NCBI RefSeq assembly: GCF_050122995.1
Contig: NZ_JBNLIA010000015.1
Location: 1-64,000 of the forward strand
Source of the DNA: Haloparvum alkalitolerans
GTDB taxonomy: Archaea > Halobacteriota > Halobacteria > Halobacteriales > Haloferacaceae
Length of the DNA stretch: 64,000 nt
Direction: 5' to 3'
Part shown: one piece after another, positions 1-8,304 of the stretch
How positions within the stretch are numbered: position 1 is the stretch's first letter
Layout: every line of letters starts with the position of its first letter
The notes under the pieces: model-generated
Database searches by the model: none
What the model was told of the DNA's origin: nothing
What the model saw: the letters and a program-made list of their open reading frames with translations, nothing else
Position numbers and translations under genes: made by a program

Positions 1-110
1 AGAGCGAGGAGCGCAGCGAGGGTCCCGCGAGGAACGAGCGGGACGACGGCAGTCGCAGCCCGGCAGCCCGCCACCGCAGGCAGCCCGGACCGTCTGCCGG
101 AACCCGGCGG

Positions 111-200
111 GTCGAGCCGGCTGGGGCTTTCTGGACGCTGCTGTTCCAAGCAGCAGGCTCTGCAGCAGAAACAGAAAAATCGAACCCGTCGTACAGTGAA
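111..200 (+). repeat. Dispersed intergenic repeat, copy 1
   Basis: This stretch carries the core GGGGCTTTCTGG followed by CAGCAG, a CAGAAACAG tract and CGTCGTAC. The same order is found in the spaces near 14.5, 26.8, 33.8 and 50.2 kb. The bases before it (1-110) resemble the upstream part of the copy at 26.7 kb (GAGCGAGGAGCGCAG). No gene is seen in 1-237. Confidence 0.7.
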
Positions 201-237
201 CCTGCGGAAAATTTCACAGCAGGTTCGCGACGCTCCC

Positions 238-1284
238 TCAGATAACGCCCGTATAGCTCGCGACTTCGCGGGCGGCCGCCTCGCTCATCCCGCCGGAGAT
301 GATCGTGTAGCGGTCGCGGATCTCGTGGGCGGTCGTCAGCGCCTCGATCACCTCGTCGTCGCTGACGCCGAGGTCGGCCGCGGTCGTGGGCGCGTCGATG
401 CTCGCCAGCGCGTCGCGGATGGCGGTCCACTGGCCCTGCTCGCCGCTGTGGAGGAACTCGGTGAGGATGGAGCCGACGCCGACCTGGTGGCCGTGGAGCG
501 CCTTCCCCGGCGCGATGCGGTCGAGCTGGTGCGAGAACAGGTGCTCGGCGCCGGAGGCCGGCCGCGAGGACCCCGCGATGGACATCGCGACGCCGGAGGA
601 GACGAGCGCCTTCGCGACGATCCACGACGACTCCTCCAGCCCGGGCCGGATCGAGTCCGCGTTCTGGACGAGCAGCTCCGCGGTCATCTCCGAGAGCGCG
701 CCCGCGTACTCCGAGTACTCCACGTTGCGCAGCCGGCGGGCGAGTCGCCAGTCCTTCACCGCGGTGTAGTTGGAGATGATGTCCGCGCAGCCGGCGGTCG
801 TCAGCTCCCACGGCGCGTCCGCGAGGAGTTCGGTGTCCGCGACGACCGCGAGCGGGGGGTCCGCGGCGACCGAGTGGCGCGTGTCGCCCTCCGGGATCGA
901 GGAGCGCCCGGAGACGATGCCGTCGTGGGAGGCCGCGGTCGGGACCGAGACGAAGCCGACGCCGAGGTGGTCGGCGGCCATCTTCGCGGTGTCGATGGGC
1001 TTGCCGCCGCCGAGGGCGACGAGGTAGCCGGGGTCGACCGCCTCCGCGGTGTCGATCAGCTCCTCGACCGCGTCGAAGGAGGCCTCGTCGACGACCGCGG
1101 TCGCGGGGTCGTCGAACTGCGCCCGGACGCGGTCGCCCGCGAGCTCGTTCGGCGTCGGGCTGGTGACGACGAGCGGCCGCCCCGAGAGGTACAGGTCCTC
1201 GACGGCGCCCCCGAGGTCGTCGAGCACGCCGTGGCCCAACAGGACGCTCCGCGGGAGCTTGATCCACGTCGACTTGTCGAACAT
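238..1284 (-). CDS. egsA: sn-glycerol-1-phosphate dehydrogenase
   Basis: This NAD(P)-dependent enzyme reduces dihydroxyacetone phosphate to sn-glycerol-1-phosphate, the backbone of archaeal ether lipids. The 348-residue protein has the nucleotide-binding GGGKP at residues 92-96 and candidate zinc ligands Asp168 (CADIISNY), His248 (AEHLFSH) and His264/266 (HGHQVG), as expected for the iron-alcohol-dehydrogenase-like fold. The open frame runs on upstream, but the ATG at 1284 (MFDKSTWIKL) is where similarity to the family begins and gives the normal family length; the upstream translation is low-complexity. It stands alone, divergent from the NfeD-type gene 198 bases away. Confidence 0.93.
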   Translation of the reverse strand: MFDKSTWIKLPRSVLLGHGVLDDLGGAVEDLYLSGRPLVVTSPTPNELAGDRVRAQFDDPATAVVDEASFDAVEELIDTAEAVDPGYLVALGGGKPIDTAKMAADHLGVGFVSVPTAASHDGIVSGRSSIPEGDTRHSVAADPPLAVVADTELLADAPWELTTAGCADIISNYTAVKDWRLARRLRNVEYSEYAGALSEMTAELLVQNADSIRPGLEESSWIVAKALVSSGVAMSIAGSSRPASGAEHLFSHQLDRIAPGKALHGHQVGVGSILTEFLHSGEQGQWTAIRDALASIDAPTTAADLGVSDDEVIEALTTAHEIRDRYTIISGGMSEAAAREVASYTGVI

Positions 1285-1482
1285 ACGCGGGCCGACGCGG
1301 GGGAGTTTCAAAGGCGTTCCTCTTGATCCGGAACGGCGACGGGCGGCCGACGGCTCGCCGCGTCGTCGGGCAACGCGGAGCGTCCTCGACCGCTCGACGT
1401 GGTCCCACGGCCGCTCGACGTGGTCCGAACGCGAGCCGGCCCGTGGGCCACAACTTAATCGGATGGCCCCCGAAGCGGGAGT

Positions 1483-2109
1483 ATGGAACTGCTCGTCCAG
1501 CTGGACCTGGTCGGCCCGGAGACCCTGCCGCTGTTGCTGCTCGCGGCCGGACTGCTGCTCTCGATGGCGGAGGCGATCGCACCGGGTGCGAACTTCATCG
1601 TCGTCGGGATCGCCCTGTTGGGCGCCGGTCTCGTCGGGCTCGCGCTCGGTCCGCTCGCGAGTCCCTTCCTGCTCGGCCTCCTGATACTGGTCTTCGGGGC
1701 GGCCGCCTTCTACGGCTACCACGAACTCGACCTCTACGGGGGAAAGGGCCAACAGCAGACGCGGGACAGCGACACGCTCAAGGGCGAGACCGGCCGCGTG
1801 ACGGAGCGCGTCACGCCTACCGGCGGCGAGGTCAAGCTCGACGCCGGCGGGTTCAACCCCTACTACTCGGCGCGGTCGTTCGACGGCGAGATCGAGGAGG
1901 GGACCGAGGTGATGGTGGTCGACCCCGGCGGCGGAAACGTGGTGACCGTGGAGTCGCTGGGCGTCGTCGAGGACGACATCGACCGCGAGCTCGCGGCCGA
2001 CCGGGAGCGGACGAGACGCGCCGCGGAGACCGAGCGGAACGCCGACGCGGAGCGAGAAACCGAGACCGGCCGAGACACCGAAACGGAAACCGGATCCGGC
2101 GGCGTCTGA
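1483..2109 (+). CDS. NfeD-like membrane protein
   Basis: A 208-residue protein with three hydrophobic segments at about residues 12-30, 38-56 and 60-78, then a soluble part that looks like the NfeD C-terminal OB-fold (GETGRVTERVTPTGGEVKL through VMVVDPGGGNVVTVESLG). The last 50 residues are a charged Glu/Arg/Thr tail. NfeD proteins work with SPFH/stomatin proteins in membrane microdomains, and an SPFH gene lies 570 bases downstream on the same strand, with one reverse-strand gene between. It is the short, protease-less NfeD type. The partner assignment is inferred from context. Confidence 0.82.
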   Translation: MELLVQLDLVGPETLPLLLLAAGLLLSMAEAIAPGANFIVVGIALLGAGLVGLALGPLASPFLLGLLILVFGAAAFYGYHELDLYGGKGQQQTRDSDTLKGETGRVTERVTPTGGEVKLDAGGFNPYYSARSFDGEIEEGTEVMVVDPGGGNVVTVESLGVVEDDIDRELAADRERTRRAAETERNADAERETETGRDTETETGSGGV

Positions 2110-2133
2110 CCGGACTCGGTGGCGTCCGCCCGG

Positions 2134-2565
2134 CTAGCGAAGCAGGTATCGGAGCCCGTAGCCGATCAGGAAGCCGGCGCCGCCGAGCAGCACCGCCGCG
2201 GCCCCCGCCCCGACCGCGGACGCCGCCGCGGTGGCCAGCAGTCCCGATCGCACCTCCGCGAAGACGGCACCGCCGAGCCCCGCGGAGACGCCGAACAGCG
2301 GCCCGAACGCGAGCAGCCAGCAGACGAGGAGCCCCCCGTTCAGGTAGGCGTGAGCCGCCGTCGCCGCGACGACGACGAGCGCCCCCGCCTGCCACCAGAG
2401 CGGGCGAACGACCGCGTCGATCCCGTAGAACCGCTCGACGATCGCGAGGCCGGCGGCCGCCGCGACGAAGGCGGCCCCCGCGAGCGCGATCGCCCGCCTG
2501 GCCCGGACCGCGCTCCGACCGAACAGCGCGCGGTTGATCGGGTCGTCGCTCTCGGCGCGTGCCAT
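2134..2565 (-). CDS. Membrane protein of unknown function
   Basis: A 143-residue protein with four strongly hydrophobic stretches (about 25-43, 57-75, 79-97 and 108-138) and a short charged N-terminus. I do not recognise the family. It lies convergent to the NfeD-like gene (24 bases between stops) and divergent from the SPFH gene. The reverse frames over this region also stay open because of the high GC content, but this frame alone has a membrane-protein composition and an ATG start with acidic first residues typical of haloarchaea. Confidence 0.7.
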   Translation of the reverse strand: MARAESDDPINRALFGRSAVRARRAIALAGAAFVAAAAGLAIVERFYGIDAVVRPLWWQAGALVVVAATAAHAYLNGGLLVCWLLAFGPLFGVSAGLGGAVFAEVRSGLLATAAASAVGAGAAAVLLGGAGFLIGYGLRYLLR

Positions 2566-2687
2566 GAACCGGTCCGGGTCGGGCTGTGCGCCGTCCGAGG
2601 GAAAAGGGTTGGGTGGTCGGGGGACCCGGACCCGGGCCGGACTCCCGTCGGGCCAACCCTTATGGTCGGATGTGCTAACGTGTGAAC

Positions 2688-3827
2688 ATGGAGTTCCTTA
2701 CCCTCCAACTCGACGTGGGACTGGCAGGCGTCGGCCTGCTGTTCCTGCTTCTGGTCGTCGTCGCGGTCTGGCAGTCCGTCGAGATCGTGGACGCGTACGA
2801 GAAGAAGGCGCTCACGGTGTTCGGCGAGTACAGGAAGCTGTTGGAGCCGGGGATCAACGTCATTCCGCCCTTCGTCTCCCGCACCTACCCGTTCGACATG
2901 CGGACGCAGACGCTGGACGTGCCCCGACAGGAGGCGATCACCCGGGACAACTCCCCGGTGACCGCCGACGCGGTCGTCTACATCAAGGTGATGGACGCCA
3001 AGAAGGCGTTCCTCGAGGTCGACGACTACAAGAAGGCCGTCTCGAACCTCGCACAGACCACGCTCCGTGCCGTGCTGGGCGACATGGAACTGGACGACAC
3101 GCTGAACAAGCGCCAGGAGATCAACGCGAAGATCCGCAAGGAGCTCGACGAGCCCACCGACGAGTGGGGGATCCGCGTCGAGAGCGTGGAGGTCCGCGAG
3201 GTCAACCCCTCGAAGGACGTCCAGCAGGCGATGGAGCAGCAGACCTCCGCGGAGCGTCGCCGCCGCGCGATGATCCTCGAAGCGCAGGGAGAACGCCGCT
3301 CCGCGGTCGAGCAGGCGGAGGGGGAAAAGCAGTCCAACATCATCCGCGCACAGGGTGAAAAGCAGAGCCAGATCCTCGAGGCGCAGGGTGACGCCATCTC
3401 CACCGTCCTGCGGGCGAAGTCCGCGGAGTCGATGGGCGAGCGCGCGGTGATCGAGCGCGGCATGGAGACGCTCGAAGCCATCGGTCAGGGCGAGTCCACC
3501 ACCTTCGTCCTCCCGCAGGAGCTGACGAGCCTCGTCGGCCGGTACGGGAAGCACCTCACCGGCTCCGACGTGGCCACGGAATCGGAGGGGCTGGAGGGAC
3601 TGGAGTTCGACGAGGAGACCCGCCAGATGCTCGGCCTCGACGACATCGACGAGATCCTCGGTCAGATCGACGAGGCGGCCGAGATGAACGTCGAGGAGCT
3701 CGAACAGGAGGCGGAGAAGGTCAAGGCAGGCGGCGAGTCGGGCATCAAGTCCGCCGACGAGGTCATCCAGGAGATGGACGAGGAGGTTCCCGAAGCGGAC
3801 GCGGAAACGGAACCCGAGACGGAGTGA
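2688..3827 (+). CDS. SPFH/Band 7 (stomatin-like) protein
   Basis: A 379-residue membrane-anchored scaffold protein. One N-terminal transmembrane segment (about residues 9-27) is followed by the Band 7 domain (roughly 30-190, with GLNVIPPF-like and SVEVREVNPSKDVQQAM motifs), an Ala/Glu/Gln-rich coiled coil (EAQGERR, EGEKQS repeats, about 195-255), and an acidic C-terminal tail. A GTG lies two codons earlier, but the ATG at 2688 sits about 27 bases after a TATA-like CCTTATG, fitting a leaderless transcript. Stomatin-type proteins oligomerise in membrane microdomains and influence membrane proteases; the NfeD-like gene upstream is the probable partner. Confidence 0.9.
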   Translation: MEFLTLQLDVGLAGVGLLFLLLVVVAVWQSVEIVDAYEKKALTVFGEYRKLLEPGINVIPPFVSRTYPFDMRTQTLDVPRQEAITRDNSPVTADAVVYIKVMDAKKAFLEVDDYKKAVSNLAQTTLRAVLGDMELDDTLNKRQEINAKIRKELDEPTDEWGIRVESVEVREVNPSKDVQQAMEQQTSAERRRRAMILEAQGERRSAVEQAEGEKQSNIIRAQGEKQSQILEAQGDAISTVLRAKSAESMGERAVIERGMETLEAIGQGESTTFVLPQELTSLVGRYGKHLTGSDVATESEGLEGLEFDEETRQMLGLDDIDEILGQIDEAAEMNVEELEQEAEKVKAGGESGIKSADEVIQEMDEEVPEADAETEPETE

Positions 3828-3944
3828 CGACCCATCCCGTTCGGCGAGCCGGCCGTCGGCCCGTCCGGGTGTGGCGCCGTCCCGTGTGACAGACGCACAC
3901 GGCGAACGAAGCCCTTTTAATCGGCGCTCGTCCACCTTCGGACG

Positions 3945-4556
3945 ATGAGTGACGGCGTCGACGGGCGGAAGCGGGCCACACTGCGGCGCTTCGCCGCGCT
4001 CGGAGCCGCGCCGCTCGCCGCCGCCGGGAGCGCGGCAGCGGCCCCCGACGAGGACGCCAACGAAACGCGGGAGGCCATCCAGGGATACGTCGCGACCACG
4101 CCCGGCGCGCATTTCTCGAAGCTGCGCGACGACCTGCGGCTGGGGACCGGTGAGACCCAGCACCACCTCCGTAAGCTCGAGGAGACGGGGGCGGTCGAGT
4201 CGATGAAGGACGGCGACTACCGGCGGTTCTTCCCCGCCGGCCGGTTCGACGCCGTCGACAAGCGCGCGCTCGGATACCTCCGCCGGGAGACGCCGCGCGG
4301 CCTGGTCCTCGCGCTGCTCCGCGACCCCGACGCGACGGGCGCCGCCGTCGCCGACGAACTCGGCGTCTCACGGCCGACGATCAGCGCCGCGGCCGCGGAC
4401 CTCGCGGACGCCGGACTGCTGACCCGCGAGGGGGGCTACGCGCTCCGGGAGCCGGAACGGCTCATCACGCTCGTGGTGCGCCACGCGGAGTCGTTCGGCC
4501 CCGACGCGGTCGCGTTCGCCGACGCTGCCGCCGACTACGTGCGGTACGACCCCTGA
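3945..4556 (+). CDS. Winged-helix regulator with hydrophobic N-terminus
   Basis: A 203-residue protein with two winged-helix units. The first (about 45-105) reads LRLGTGETQHHLRKLEETGAV, the ArsR/MarR recognition-helix pattern; the second (about 125-175) reads VADELGVSRPTISAAAADL. The N-terminus is odd for a DNA-binding protein: RKRATLRRF followed by an Ala-rich hydrophobic run to about residue 30, which resembles a twin-arginine signal or a membrane anchor. Haloarchaea have many two-wHTH regulators, some membrane-tethered. A TATA-like CTTTTAAT about 30 bases upstream of the ATG supports a leaderless start. Target genes are unknown. Confidence 0.8.
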   Translation: MSDGVDGRKRATLRRFAALGAAPLAAAGSAAAAPDEDANETREAIQGYVATTPGAHFSKLRDDLRLGTGETQHHLRKLEETGAVESMKDGDYRRFFPAGRFDAVDKRALGYLRRETPRGLVLALLRDPDATGAAVADELGVSRPTISAAAADLADAGLLTREGGYALREPERLITLVVRHAESFGPDAVAFADAAADYVRYDP

Positions 4557-4606
4557 CCGTCGACGACCGATCTCGGTCGCGCACGGCGCCTGCCGTCCGA
4601 GGACGG

Positions 4607-5278
4607 TCAGTCACCGATCCGGTCCCGGAGGTCGTACAGCGACGCCACGACGTGGGTTGGCTCCGCGTCGAGGTCGGCGGCGTCGTTGTGCGGGCGCTCG
4701 ACGAACGCGGCGTCGAGGCCCGCGCGCTCCGCGGCGACCACGTCGGTCTCCCGGTCGCCGACGTACAACCCCGTGGTCGCGTCCATCGCCGTCAGCCCCC
4801 GCTCGACGAGGGCGGGGTCCGGCTTCCGTCGTCGGTAGTCGGCGACGGTCGGCTCCCGACCGACGACCGCCTCGAAGACGCCGGGGAAACAGAAGTCGGC
4901 GACGAAGGCGGCCGTCGCGTGCCGGTTGTTACTCACGAGGCCGAGCCGTCGATCCGCGGCGAGGTCGGGCAACGCCGCCACGTCGTCGTACCGCCGGCGA
5001 GCGCCCGACCGGACGCGCGCGTTCGTCCGTCGAGAGGCGTGCCGTTCGCGGGCCGCCCACCACCGGTCGCGGTCGACGTCGAGCGCGTCGCACGCCGTCG
5101 CCATCTCGTCGGAGTAGTGGACGGCCTCGAGGGCGTCGGCGTCGCCGGCGGGGACGCTCGGCGGGTCGACGCCGAGTTCGCGGAGCGCGTCGTGGGCCGC
5201 CATCCGGTAGACGCCCGGATCCGTGCCGGCGCCGACGAGCAACACGCCGTCCATGTCGAACAGGAGGGCGTCGTACAT
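4607..5278 (-). CDS. HAD-superfamily hydrolase
   Basis: A 223-residue phosphatase-like protein. Motif I is LFDMDG with the nucleophile Asp8 and acid/base Asp10; motif II is the Ser in LVSNN; motif III is the Lys in RRRKPDP; motif IV is VGDRETD. A helical cap lies between motifs I and II. The substrate cannot be read from sequence; phosphoglycolate- or beta-phosphoglucomutase-like members look like this. The frame opens nine codons earlier, but the ATG at 5278 places the DxD motif at the usual position, and a TATA-like CGCTTTTG lies about 27 bases upstream. Confidence 0.85.
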   Translation of the reverse strand: MYDALLFDMDGVLLVGAGTDPGVYRMAAHDALRELGVDPPSVPAGDADALEAVHYSDEMATACDALDVDRDRWWAARERHASRRTNARVRSGARRRYDDVAALPDLAADRRLGLVSNNRHATAAFVADFCFPGVFEAVVGREPTVADYRRRKPDPALVERGLTAMDATTGLYVGDRETDVVAAERAGLDAAFVERPHNDAADLDAEPTHVVASLYDLRDRIGD

Positions 5279-5333
5279 GCTCCACGGGAAGTGGGGGAGG
5301 GACAAAAGCGTCGCGTCGGTGGGGCGGTACGGC

Positions 5334-5582
5334 CTACGCCGAGACCATCCAGGTCGTCCCCGAGGAGTACCCCCACTTCTCGATCGTGAGGTCCGTCACG
5401 GCGTCGCGGACGGCGCTCATGTTCGCACCGACCTCCTTCGCCGAGAGGTCGAGGTCGTCCGCGATGAGCCGGGACTTGAAGTAGGTGCGGTCGCTGGCGT
5501 GCTCCCGGAGATACGCGAGGATCCGCGCCTGCTTGTCGGTCAGCGCCGCACCGGCCGTCGCCGTCGCGGTGGTGGTGCTCAT
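5334..5582 (-). CDS. Small winged-helix-like haloarchaeal protein
   Basis: An 82-residue protein resembling the haloarchaeal DUF7123 type. After a Thr/Ala-rich N-terminus it reads TDKQARILAYLREH, then LIADDLDLSAKEVGANMSAV, the pattern of a small winged helix (helix, turn, recognition helix), ending WGYSSGTTWMV. Such proteins probably act in transcription, but no target is known. The ATG at 5582 is preferred to the start 18 codons upstream because the upstream residues are poorly acidic and lack the family look. It is single, head to head with aglD 180 bases away. Confidence 0.75.
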   Translation of the reverse strand: MSTTTATATAGAALTDKQARILAYLREHASDRTYFKSRLIADDLDLSAKEVGANMSAVRDAVTDLTIEKWGYSSGTTWMVSA

Positions 5583-5762
5583 ACCGTCCCGAACGGCTCC
5601 GCCTCGGAAAGGGCGTTTGGTAGACGTGGTTAACACGCTCCCCGCTTGCGGTTTTGAGGCCGAAGGCGTGCGGATCGCGGAGCCAGGGCGCCGGTTCCGG
5701 TACGTCGGCCGAACCTCGCGGCTTCAGAAGGTACTTATCTCCGCCGCGGCCAGGATTGGCCA

Positions 5763-7574
5763 ATGACCGGGTCGTCCGAGGACCGGACCGTAAGCGTCGT
5801 CCTTCCCGCGTACAACGAGGAGGCGACGATCGAGGGGACCGTCGAGACGGCGCTGACGACGCTCGGCGAGTTCCTCCCGGCCGGCTCCTTCGAAGTGATC
5901 GTCGCGGAGGACGGCTGTGACGACCGGACGCCCGAGATCGCCAAGCGGCTCGCGGCCGCGGACGACCGCGTCCACCACTACCACAGCGACGAACGGCTCG
6001 GCCGCGGCGGGGCGCTCGAACGCGCGTTTGCGACCGCCGACGGCGAGACGCTCGTCTACTTCGACACGGACATGGCGACGGACATGCGCCACCTCGAGGA
6101 GCTCGTCGAGTCGGTGCGCTCGGGGGAGTACGACGTGGCCACCGGCTCGCGCTGGATGCCCGGAAACGAGGCCGAGCGACCGGCGAAGCGCGGGGTCCCC
6201 TCGCGCGGGTTCAACCTGCTCGTTCGGACCGTCCTGCGGTCGGACGTCCGCGACCACCAGTGCGGCTTCAAGGCGCTGTCCCGGGAGGCGTTCGAGCGAC
6301 TCCGCGACGACGTCGAGGACGACCACTGGTTCTGGGACACGGAGCTTCTGGTGCGCGCCCAGCGGGCGGGGCTCGCGGTCAAGGAGTTCCCGGTCGACTG
6401 GGAGCCGAAGGGCGACACGAAGGTCGACCTCGTCCGCGACGTGGTCGGCATGGGCTCGCAGGTCGTGCGCCTCTGGTGGCAGCTCTCGGTGGCGCCCCGG
6501 GTCGGTCGCCGGGAGACGGCTGCCGCCGGGTTCCTGCTGGTGTTGGCCGCGGCGGCGCTGATGACCCAGTACCTCGATCTGGGTGCCGTGCTGGCGGAGA
6601 TGCGGCGCGCGGACACCGGGTTAGTGGCCGCCGCGACGGTGCTGTACGCGGCGTCGTGGCCGCTCCGTGGCTACCGCTACCGGGACATCCTCCGGGAGCT
6701 CGGCTTCCGGGAGCGGACGGGGTTCCTGACGGGCGCGATCTTCATCTCGCAGACGGGGAACCTCGTGTTCCCGGCGCGGATGGGCGACGCGGTGCGCGCG
6801 TACGTCGTGAAGGTGCGCCGCGGGATCCCGTACCCATCCGGATTCGCATCGCTGGCGGCCGAGCGCGTCTTCGACCTGCTAACGCTCGCGGGGCTGGCGG
6901 GCGTGGTGCTGGTCGGCTACGCCGCGTCCGGCCAGTTCGCCGAGGTAGTCGCGGCGATCGCGGGCGGCGACGACGCCGGCCGCGTCGCGGTGTACGTCGC
7001 CATGGCTGTCGGACTCGCCGCGGTCGGCGCGGTCGTCGGGATCGTGCTGTCCGCGCGGTCGGACGCGAACCGCGTGCGTGCGCTCGTCGAGGCGGTCAGC
7101 GACGATTCCTACGGCGAATACGTGGCGGCGGTGCTGGAGCGGTTCGTGGGCGACGTCCAGCGGGTCGGCGGCGACCCGGCGGCGTTCGCCCGCGTCGGCG
7201 CCTCGAGCGTGGTCATCTGGGTGATCGACGTGCTCGTGGCGGCGCTGGTGCTGGCGGCGTTCGGCGTCGGGCTGGCGCCGGTCACGCTGCTCGCGGTCTG
7301 TTTCTTCGCAGTGAGCGTCGGGAACCTCGCGAAGGTGCTCCCGCTGTCCCCGGGCGGGATCGGCCTCTACGAGGGGGCGTTCACGGTGCTGGTGATCGGG
7401 CTGACGCCGATCACGTTCCCGGTCGCGTTCGGCGCGGCGGTGCTGGACCACGCGCTCAAGAACGTCGTCACGGTGGTCGGCGGCGTCGCGTCGATGCTGG
7501 TGCTCAACGTCTCGCTGACGACGGCAGTCGAGGAGAGCTCGGACGCGAGCGAGGCGGAGCCGCTCCACGAGTAG
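5763..7574 (+). CDS. aglD: AglD-like glycosyltransferase with flippase-type membrane domain
   Basis: A 603-residue fusion. Residues 1-235 are a family-2 glycosyltransferase of dolichyl-phosphate type: VVLPAYNEE at 12-20, AEDGCDD at 48-54 and the metal-binding DTD at 101-103. Residues about 250-590 form eight or so membrane segments of the UPF0104/LPG-synthase-TM family, with PLSPGGIGLYEG near 530. Haloferax volcanii AglD has this architecture and charges dolichol phosphate with the last mannose of the S-layer N-glycan; the name here is by architecture and could be a paralogue. A TATA-like ACTTATCT at 5733-5740 gives a leaderless start. The S-layer gene itself lies 32 kb away. Confidence 0.78.
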   Translation: MTGSSEDRTVSVVLPAYNEEATIEGTVETALTTLGEFLPAGSFEVIVAEDGCDDRTPEIAKRLAAADDRVHHYHSDERLGRGGALERAFATADGETLVYFDTDMATDMRHLEELVESVRSGEYDVATGSRWMPGNEAERPAKRGVPSRGFNLLVRTVLRSDVRDHQCGFKALSREAFERLRDDVEDDHWFWDTELLVRAQRAGLAVKEFPVDWEPKGDTKVDLVRDVVGMGSQVVRLWWQLSVAPRVGRRETAAAGFLLVLAAAALMTQYLDLGAVLAEMRRADTGLVAAATVLYAASWPLRGYRYRDILRELGFRERTGFLTGAIFISQTGNLVFPARMGDAVRAYVVKVRRGIPYPSGFASLAAERVFDLLTLAGLAGVVLVGYAASGQFAEVVAAIAGGDDAGRVAVYVAMAVGLAAVGAVVGIVLSARSDANRVRALVEAVSDDSYGEYVAAVLERFVGDVQRVGGDPAAFARVGASSVVIWVIDVLVAALVLAAFGVGLAPVTLLAVCFFAVSVGNLAKVLPLSPGGIGLYEGAFTVLVIGLTPITFPVAFGAAVLDHALKNVVTVVGGVASMLVLNVSLTTAVEESSDASEAEPLHE

Positions 7575-7698
7575 GGCGGACAGGCGGCACGGACTCGCCG
7601 CTCGCCGGAACGTCCGTGCCGCGCACCCGCGTTCCGTCCCGGCGCCCGCCGTCGGGCACGGGGCGTCTGGCGCGGCATCGGTCAAAAGGGCGTGGGGA

Positions 7699-8229
7699 TC
7701 AGTAGAGGTCCGTGACGAACGGCCCGAGCGCGCCCGCGACCGCGGTCTCCAGCGCGGTGGTTCTGTCGACGCGGTCGCCGGTGAACGCGCCCGCCGCGCC
7801 GCCCTTTCTGGCGACGCCCTCGGCGTCGAGCACGTCGTCCATCACCGGCCCGAGTTCGGCGCCGTCGGCGACTCGTCGCTCGATTTCGGCCGGGAGCCGC
7901 ATGCTCGGCCCGGCGCCGCGGCCGACCGTCTCGCCGTCGTCGACCGCGGCCCACATGATCAGGAACAGGCCGTCGGCGCCGTCGAACGCGGCGACGCCGC
8001 CCTCCAACCCGACCCCGAGGTCGTAGTCGCCCTGGGCGAGCACGTTCCGCGCCCGGGTCTCGGCGCCGCGGATCGTCTCCGCGTGGCCGCGGGGCTGTTC
8101 GCTCACGCCCGAGGAGACGGGACGGGCCTCGACCGTCGCGTCGCTCGGGACGGCGGCCTCGCCCGCCGCGAGGGCGCGCTCGACCGCGTCGCGTTTCACC
8201 GGGTTGCCGCTGCCGACGCCGACGTGCAT
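7699..8229 (-). CDS. Inosine/xanthosine triphosphatase (DUF84/YjjX family)
   Basis: A 176-residue non-canonical purine NTP phosphatase that removes ITP and XTP from the nucleotide pool. It opens VGVGSGNPVKRDAVERA, the N-terminal signature of the ITPase/YjjX fold, and carries DLGVGLEGGV and RKGGAAGAFTGDRVDR, the family's characteristic C-terminal motifs. Length matches the family. It lies between aglD (convergent) and the cobalamin-binding protein gene on the same strand, 75 bases upstream; the two may share a transcript. Confidence 0.88.
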   Translation of the reverse strand: MHVGVGSGNPVKRDAVERALAAGEAAVPSDATVEARPVSSGVSEQPRGHAETIRGAETRARNVLAQGDYDLGVGLEGGVAAFDGADGLFLIMWAAVDDGETVGRGAGPSMRLPAEIERRVADGAELGPVMDDVLDAEGVARKGGAAGAFTGDRVDRTTALETAVAGALGPFVTDLY

Positions 8230-8304
8230 GGGGGCGGCTCCGAGCGGGGCTCACAAGTCGGTGTCGGCTCCGGTGAGGCTCACGACTCGGCGTCCGCTCG
8301 ACGT

